From Proruminimicrobium sp964487915 (GTDB lineage: Bacteria; Elusimicrobiota; Endomicrobiia; Endomicrobiales; Endomicrobiaceae): DNA of 64,000 nt. The DNA is taken from NCBI GenBank assembly GCA_964487915.1, contig CAZASN010000003.1, positions 1-64,000 of the forward strand, written 5' to 3'. The notes under the pieces were generated by a model, which saw only the letters and a list, made by a program, of their open reading frames with translations, made no database searches and had not been told where the DNA came from. Positions 59,768 through 64,000 of the stretch are shown here, piece after piece; position 1 is the first letter of the stretch, and each line of letters begins with the position of its first letter. The translations under genes and the position numbers were made by a program.

Positions 59768-59869
59768 CAGAACAACCAACATCTCCGGCTTGGGAAGTAA
59801 GGGTTCGTTAACAGATATAAAAAATACTTTACGCTGTTAGGTATTTTTTTGTAAAAGCGGGCGATGGGA
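59768..59869. repeat. 102-bp direct repeat, copy 2
   Basis: Identical to 59612-59713 at an offset of 156 bases. Its right end is the start (on the plus strand) of the intact tRNA-Gly gene, and its middle is the terminator of that gene. Identity is perfect while the flanking bases have diverged, so the copy is recent or kept the same by gene conversion. Confidence 0.9.
59819..59849 (-). terminator. Terminator of tRNA-Gly
   Basis: Stem AAAAAATAC/GTATTTTTT (59819-59827 with 59841-59849), 13-base loop, seven bases after the tRNA end on the minus strand. The same hairpin recurs at 59663-59693 in repeat copy 1. A-rich and T-rich on opposite arms, so it could work both ways. Confidence 0.65.
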
Positions 59870-59926
59870 ATCGAACCCACATCTCCAGCTTGGGAAGCTA
59901 GGGTTTTACCACTAGACTACGCCCGC
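59856..59926 (-). tRNA. trnG: tRNA-Gly (anticodon CCC)
   Basis: On the minus strand the acceptor stem GCGGGCG pairs with CGCCCGC and U is the discriminator. The D arm TAGTCTAGTGGTAAAA, anticodon stem CTAGC/GCTGG with loop TTCCCAA (anticodon CCC) and T arm with GGTTCGATTCC are all regular. No CCA end is encoded. It reads GGG codons. It is flanked by decayed copies of itself on both sides. Confidence 0.93.
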
Positions 59927-59997
59927 TTTTATAATTTTTAATATTTTATGAAGACAAATGTTACAGACATTTGGCAAAGAAAATATTGAAAATTATC

Positions 59998-60026
59998 AAA
60001 AAATAACACAGCCCCTTCGGGGTTGT
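59998..60026 (-). terminator. Terminator of the dpp-cca transcript
   Basis: On the minus strand an 8-bp stem ACAACCCC/GGGGCTGT (60026-60019 with 60015-60008, one G-T pair, three-base loop GAA) is followed by GTTA and a T6 run (60003-59998). It lies about 160 bases after the cca stop and before tRNA-Gly. Confidence 0.65.
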
Positions 60027-60119
60027 TTAGAAACATCAATCTGCTTCGTTTGTTTTTTTCACAATAGCAAAAGCTATTGTTTCAAAAAACAGCCTTGCAT
60101 ATTATCCTTTCTAAACAAC
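60022..60119. repeat. 98-bp element bounded by 12-bp inverted repeats
   Basis: Perfect terminal inverted repeats GTTGTTTAGAAA (60022-60033) and TTTCTAAACAAC (60108-60119) enclose a perfect 8-bp palindrome ACAATAGC-AAAA-GCTATTGT (60061-60080), itself flanked by T-rich and A-rich arms (TGTTTTTTTC, about 60050-60060; TTCAAAAAACA, about 60081-60091). The whole can fold into one long hairpin. It resembles a MITE or a structured RNA; there is no open frame in it. Only one copy is in the window. Confidence 0.65.
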
Positions 60120-60127
60120 GTAAATTA

Positions 60128-60176
60128 TTTTATATCTGTTAAAGAACCCTCGGGTTTTGCCGCCAGACTACGCCCG
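60128..60176 (-). pseudogene. tRNA-Gly remnant, 5' part, joined to an inverted spacer
   Basis: Plus-strand bases 60151-60176 (CGGGTTTTGCCGCCAGACTA, then CGCCCGC) match the D arm and 5' acceptor strand of the intact tRNA-Gly with a few changes. They are joined at AACCCT to 60128-60150, which is the reverse complement of the spacer start AGGGTTCGTTAACAGATATA in the 102-bp repeats (22 of 23 bases). The anticodon and T arms are absent. The joint looks like an inversion breakpoint. Confidence 0.7.
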
Positions 60177-60188
60177 CTTTAAAAGAGT

Positions 60189-61637
60189 TTAAATTTTATA
60201 TCTTTTTTGTAACGCTGTCAATTTTGATTTTGCAAACAAAAGCGCCTCTTTTTCAGTAGAAATTAAGCCTTTATTTTGCTTTTCTCTTATTATTTTTAAA
60301 AGTTCGCCTATAATTTTACCGGGCTTTAAAAACAGTTTTTTCATTAAGATGTTGCCGTCTATAATTTTCGGCTCGGATATTTTTTTTGAAGTTTCAAAAT
60401 AATCGTCAATAAATTTAGAAACTTTATTTTGCTGCATTTCAAGTATTTTTTTTGAATATACTTTTAAATTTTTATAAGAATGCCAGTCGGCAAGAGCCAT
60501 TATAAGCAAATCCGGAATATTTTCGCCTATATCCCTGAAGAGTCTGAGTTTTGCTCTTTCGGTGGCTGTTCCGGTTTTTAAAAGATTTGACGGCCTCATG
60601 TGGCTGCTTACTATATTTTTTGCGTATTGTATTTCTTTTTTGCTCATTTTCATTTTTTGCATTATAACTTCTATTTTATCCGCGCCTATATTTTCGTGGT
60701 CTAAAAATCTCAATTTTCCGTCAACCTTTTTCGCGCAGTCTGGTTTTGCGCAATCGTGAAAAAGCGCTATAAATTTCAAAAGATTTTTTTTATTTACGTT
60801 TTCCGAATAATTGACGTCAAGATGTTTTAAAAGCTCCGCGTTTGACGATTTAAAATATTTATGAGTATCGTTTAATATTTTTTCAAGAGAATCAAGAGTA
60901 AGCATCGTATGCTGAAATAAACCTTTGGGATGATAGTAAAATTTTCTTGCCGATTTTTTCATTTCTGTTATTACCGGAAAAATATTTTCCAAAAGTCCGT
61001 ATTCATCCATCAGTTCAATATAGCCGGCGGAATTCTTTGAAGACAGAACTCTAAAAAATTCATTCTTTATCATCTCTGGAGCCGCTTTTTTGATCAATCC
61101 GGCATTTTTCTTTACAAGAGACAATGTCTTTTTTGATATAGTAAAATTCAATTCAGAAGCAATTCTGAAACATCTCAGCATCCTAACCGGATCTTGTTTA
61201 AAAACAATGTCGGAAACGGCGTTAACGGTTTTGTTTTTTAAATCATCATACCCTTTGAATAGATCAATAATATTGTTTTTTATATCATAAAAATGATTTA
61301 TTGAAACAGCCAGAGCGTTTAGGGTAAAATCTCTTTTTTTAAGATCTTCTTTAATATTTTTGCCTTTCATGCCTGAAACGTCAATATATTTTAAACTTTC
61401 GTCTTTGAGAAGGGCAACCCGGTAATTTTCATTTGCGGAATCAAGAATTATAAATTTGCCGTCCATAATTTTTGCAAGTTTTTTTGCAAAATTTTCAGCG
61501 TATTTTGAGACGCATATATCCATATCGTAAGATTTTTTATTTAATAAAAAATCTCTCATATAACCGCCTACTATAAAAACGCCGGTATCCTCATTTTCCG
61601 CAACCAGCCGTATTTTTTTTATTATTTTTTCCATCAT
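60189..61637 (-). CDS. cca: CCA-adding tRNA nucleotidyltransferase with HD domain
   Basis: A 482-residue class II nucleotidyltransferase. VGGYMRDFLL near residues 23-32, the metal-binding pair in DMDI (about 38-41), KKRDFTLNALAV near 104-115 and DPVRMLRCFRIASEL near 149-163 define the head; an HD phosphohydrolase motif HDCAKPDC lies near 290-297. It adds or repairs the CCA end; both tRNAs in this window lack an encoded CCA. Polymerase of poly(A) type cannot be fully excluded but is less likely. It overlaps the dppF-like stop by four bases. Confidence 0.92.
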   Translation of the reverse strand: MMEKIIKKIRLVAENEDTGVFIVGGYMRDFLLNKKSYDMDICVSKYAENFAKKLAKIMDGKFIILDSANENYRVALLKDESLKYIDVSGMKGKNIKEDLKKRDFTLNALAVSINHFYDIKNNIIDLFKGYDDLKNKTVNAVSDIVFKQDPVRMLRCFRIASELNFTISKKTLSLVKKNAGLIKKAAPEMIKNEFFRVLSSKNSAGYIELMDEYGLLENIFPVITEMKKSARKFYYHPKGLFQHTMLTLDSLEKILNDTHKYFKSSNAELLKHLDVNYSENVNKKNLLKFIALFHDCAKPDCAKKVDGKLRFLDHENIGADKIEVIMQKMKMSKKEIQYAKNIVSSHMRPSNLLKTGTATERAKLRLFRDIGENIPDLLIMALADWHSYKNLKVYSKKILEMQQNKVSKFIDDYFETSKKISEPKIIDGNILMKKLFLKPGKIIGELLKIIREKQNKGLISTEKEALLFAKSKLTALQKRYKI

Positions 61638-62383
61638 TGCTCCAAAAGATAATCGGCTTCAATCAATTCGTTGACGTAATCGTTTGTTCTGTCGTTTTTT
61701 ATATCATCTATTGTACCATATTTGACTATATTTCCGTTTTTAAGAATTAAAATTTGGTCAGATATTTCAAAAGCAGAAGATATGTCGTGCGTTATAAAAA
61801 CAATATTAGTTTTTTTGTCTTTTTTTATACGTATAAAAATATCGGTTATAATACTCTGCGACACCGCGTCAAGCGAAGCAAAAGGTTCGTCTGCTATCAG
61901 AATGTCGGGTTCTTTAAGCAAAGCCCTTGCTATCGCAAGTCTCTGGCGCTGGCCGCCTGAAAACTGGTGGGGATACTTATTAAGAATATCGTCGTTGATT
62001 CCAACAAGAGAAAGTTTATTCATTATCAGTTCTTTCTTATTTTTAACGTCTTTTTCCAAAGCTTCCGAAAGAGAATAGCCCACGGTAAGTTTCGGGTTAA
62101 ACGACGCGTAAGGATTTTGGAATATCATCTGAACAGTGCGTGAAAATTCTTTTTTTCCGAAACAATATATGTCTTTTCCGTTTATTTCAACCGAGCCGGA
62201 ATCAAAATTCTCAAGACGCGATAATATTCTTACAAGCGTACTTTTGCCCGAGCCGCTTTCGCCTATTATGCCAAGCACCTTGCTTTCTTCAATTTCAAAT
62301 GAAACGTCTTTCAAAGCGCCGACCGTTACTTTACCCGATTCGGTTTTATAATTTTTAGTTAAGTTTTTAACCGATATAAGCAT
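61634..62383 (-). CDS. dppF: Peptide/nickel-type ABC transporter ATP-binding protein (DppF-like)
   Basis: A 249-residue ATPase with Walker A GESGSGKSTL (about 40-49), signature FSGGQRQRLAIARALL (about 140-155), Walker B ILIADEPFASLD (about 159-170) and the H-loop VFITHDISS. It belongs to the oligopeptide/dipeptide group, which uses two different ATPases. The usual C-terminal extension of about 60 residues found in many DppF proteins is absent. Its start abuts the stop of the dppD-like gene and its stop overlaps the cca start. Confidence 0.88.
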   Translation of the reverse strand: MLISVKNLTKNYKTESGKVTVGALKDVSFEIEESKVLGIIGESGSGKSTLVRILSRLENFDSGSVEINGKDIYCFGKKEFSRTVQMIFQNPYASFNPKLTVGYSLSEALEKDVKNKKELIMNKLSLVGINDDILNKYPHQFSGGQRQRLAIARALLKEPDILIADEPFASLDAVSQSIITDIFIRIKKDKKTNIVFITHDISSAFEISDQILILKNGNIVKYGTIDDIKNDRTNDYVNELIEADYLLEQ

Positions 62384-63177
62384 TATTTATTGTCCAATTT
62401 TACATGACGTAAAAGCATTTTAGTATATTCATGTTCCGGATTTGAAAACAAATTCGCCGTTTTTTTATTTTCAACAATTTCGCCGTTTAACATAACAGCC
62501 GCGGCGTCCGCGTATTTTTTTGCAATAAGTATGTTATGCGTTATTATAATAAGAGTTAAATTAAGTTTTCGTTTTAATTCCAAAAAAAGCTCAAGAATCT
62601 GTTTTTGTATATGCACGTCAAGCCCTGAAGTAGGCTCGTCGGCAATTAAAATTTTCGGATTATTTATTACGGCCATGGCAATCAAAACTCTCTGTTTCTG
62701 CCCGCCGGAAAGCTGGTGGGGAAAAGAATTATAAATTCTTTCGAAATCAACAAGTCCGACTTTTATAAAAGTATCTTTTACTCTTTCATATATTTCTTCT
62801 TTCGTAAGATTGGGATTATGAATTTCAACGGCCTCATAAACCTGACGTCCGGCTTTTAGAACGGGATTGAGATAAGAATGCGGATCCTGTAAAACTATTG
62901 CAATCTCCTTTCCTCTTATTTTTTCAATAACCGACGATATTTCATCATCGTAGAATTTTATAGTTCCTTCTGAAATTTTTCCGTTGTCTATAGGCAAAAG
63001 TCCCATTACGGCCATTGCAAGAGTGCTTTTTCCCGAGCCGGACTGGCCTACAACGGCAAAAGTCTCGCCTTCTTTAATGTTTAAATTTGCGTTTCTTACT
63101 GCGTCAAAATATTCTCCGTTTATAAAATATCCCGCCGATAATCCTGAAATATTCAGTATATATTTATTTTCTGACAT
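62383..63177 (-). CDS. dppD: Peptide/nickel-type ABC transporter ATP-binding protein (DppD-like)
   Basis: A 264-residue ATPase with Walker A GQSGSGKSTLAMAVMG, Q-loop region VLQDPHSYLNP, signature LSGGQKQRVLIAMAV and Walker B ILIADEPTSGLD followed by HIQKQIL. LQDPHSYLNP is the mark of the Dpp/Opp D subunits. I start it at the ATG at 63177, which has an AAGGAAGA site; the frame is open eight codons further inside dppC. It overlaps the dppC end by 14 bases. Confidence 0.88.
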   Translation of the reverse strand: MSENKYILNISGLSAGYFINGEYFDAVRNANLNIKEGETFAVVGQSGSGKSTLAMAVMGLLPIDNGKISEGTIKFYDDEISSVIEKIRGKEIAIVLQDPHSYLNPVLKAGRQVYEAVEIHNPNLTKEEIYERVKDTFIKVGLVDFERIYNSFPHQLSGGQKQRVLIAMAVINNPKILIADEPTSGLDVHIQKQILELFLELKRKLNLTLIIITHNILIAKKYADAAAVMLNGEIVENKKTANLFSNPEHEYTKMLLRHVKLDNK

Positions 63178-63991
63178 ATTCTTCCTTCGGGTCAAAAACA
63201 TCTCTTATCGCTTCGCCTATCAAATTAAAAGCCAAAACCGTAGTTAAAATAGCTATCCCCGGAAAAACGGAAAGCCACCATGCAATATATATATAATCTT
63301 TGCCTGATGTGAGAATCTGCCCCCATGACGACATCGGAGGCTGTACTCCCAAACCTAAAAAAGATAATGCCGATTCGGTAAGAATCGCTCCGCCTATGGC
63401 AAGAGAAGCATAAACCATAAGAGGGGAAATTATATTCGGCAGAATATGAACGGCAAATATTTTTAAATTATCAATGCCCATCATTTTTGCGACAGATATA
63501 AATTCTCTCTCTTTTAAAGACAAAACTTCAGCTCTGACAAGCCTTGCAAGCCCGGGCCATGAGGTAAGCCCTATTACAATCATAACGTTAAAAATATTAG
63601 GTTCCAAAAAAGCTATTATAAGAAGTATCAGAAAAAATGTCGGAAAACACAGAACTATATCCGTAAATCTCATTATAACCGAATCTGTTTTGCCGCCGAA
63701 ATATCCGGATATTATTCCCAACGAAGTTCCTATAAATAAAATAATAAATACCGATATAAACCCCACCGCAAGCGATATTCTTGACCCGTAAATCATTCTG
63801 CTGAAAACGTCCCTTCCTAAATCATCAGTGCCGAAAAAATGTTCCGACGACGGGGGAAGAAGCCTTTGGTAAAGATTTTGTTCTGACTGTCCGTATGGAG
63901 AAATAACAGGCGCAAAAAAAGCGGTAAGGAGCAATAAAGCTATTATTGATATGCCCAAAACGGCAAATTTATTTCTTAACAGTTTTTTCAT
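63164..63991 (-). CDS. dppC: Peptide/nickel-type ABC transporter permease (DppC-like)
   Basis: A 275-residue permease with six membrane segments. The N-terminal PLLAPYDP-type region reads FFAPVISPYGQSEQNLYQRL and is followed by HFFGTDDLGRDVFSRMIYGSR, the hallmark of the C-type permease. The EAA loop is visible in REFISVAKMMGIDNLKIFAVHILPNI (cytoplasmic contact with the ATPases). The B-type permease and the binding protein should lie beyond the right edge of the window. Substrates of the family are peptides, nickel or other small solutes; sequence alone does not decide. Confidence 0.92.
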   Translation of the reverse strand: MKKLLRNKFAVLGISIIALLLLTAFFAPVISPYGQSEQNLYQRLLPPSSEHFFGTDDLGRDVFSRMIYGSRISLAVGFISVFIILFIGTSLGIISGYFGGKTDSVIMRFTDIVLCFPTFFLILLIIAFLEPNIFNVMIVIGLTSWPGLARLVRAEVLSLKEREFISVAKMMGIDNLKIFAVHILPNIISPLMVYASLAIGGAILTESALSFLGLGVQPPMSSWGQILTSGKDYIYIAWWLSVFPGIAILTTVLAFNLIGEAIRDVFDPKEEYVRK

Positions 63992-64000
63992 ATTCTTTAT

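Noticed and set aside
59612..59869. Direct repeats that might suggest a CRISPR array
   Set aside because: Only two copies, each 102 bases and made of tRNA and terminator sequence, with a single 54-base gap; no cas genes are present.
59958..60182. A 74-codon plus-strand frame covering the inverted-repeat element and a tRNA remnant
   Set aside because: It runs through the palindromes and the decayed tRNA-Gly, has no ribosome binding site and shows no protein-like composition; it is noise in a repeat region.

Overview
The window looks like a chromosomal segment of a low-GC Gram-negative-type bacterium. An outer membrane is implied by a TolC-type channel with two RND pumps, an OmpA-like protein and exported lipoproteins. 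AT-rich codon use, the MEP isoprenoid pathway, a clostridial-type ferredoxin, ThyX in place of ThyA, and tuf-rpmG-tRNA-Trp-secE-nusG-rplKA placed near rpsB-tsf-pyrH-frr-uppS-cdsA-dxr-rseP-ispG together make an Elusimicrobiota (Endomicrobium-like) genome my best guess. That assignment is an inference from gene content; no search was run. Nearly all genes are intact and closely packed, and I see no transposase, phage gene or CRISPR array.

Layout. 1-2476: translation block (tuf end, rpmG, tRNA-Trp, secE, nusG, rplK, rplA) closed by a strong terminator, with no rplJ/rplL/rpoB behind it. 2516-4862: argF and a glycosyltransferase-HAD phosphatase fusion. 4868-13550: promoter and structured leader, then rpsB, tsf, pyrH, frr, a small 2[4Fe-4S] ferredoxin, uppS, cdsA, dxr, rseP, ispG and greA. 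13575-25942: four polytopic membrane or envelope genes placed among tig-clpP-clpX-lon and serA, ending with pgpA. 26130-35154 (minus): one operon of TolC channel, adaptor and two different RND pumps. 35222-36258 (minus): a CpXC zinc-ribbon protein and a small membrane protein, divergent from tpiA. 36274-52627: a long plus-strand run linking nucleoside breakdown (three phosphorolytic enzymes, cytidine deaminase, deoB, deoC) to pentose and triose metabolism (split transketolase, rpiB, tpiA) and to acyl-phosphate formation (pduL), with recJ, a Na/Pi transporter and three exported proteins of unknown role inside it. 52673-57204: purA, a minus-strand membrane protein, thyX and an OmpA-like anchored protein. 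57210-59420 (minus): a Cache-GGDEF-EAL protein. 59421-60188: the only long gene-poor stretch, with tRNA-Gly(CCC), decayed tandem copies of it, a perfect 102-bp direct repeat and an inverted-repeat element. 60189-63991 (minus): dppC, dppD and dppF-like transporter genes translationally coupled to cca.

How the genes fit together. Nucleosides are split with phosphate, base and ribose/deoxyribose phosphates are released, and the sugars feed glycolysis; DeoC also gives acetaldehyde, while the Na/Pi transporter next door could supply phosphate. The ferredoxin lies in the same run as ispG, an iron-sulfur enzyme that needs an electron donor. Both tRNA genes lack an encoded CCA end, which fits the presence of cca.

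Most notable items for a second look: the decayed tRNA-Gly array with its inverted repeats, the GT2-HAD fusion, a RecJ with an extra internal domain of about 110 residues, a pair of paralogous membrane proteins of unknown function (20785-22179 and 54156-55484), and several promoters so close to the start codon that leaderless transcripts are likely.
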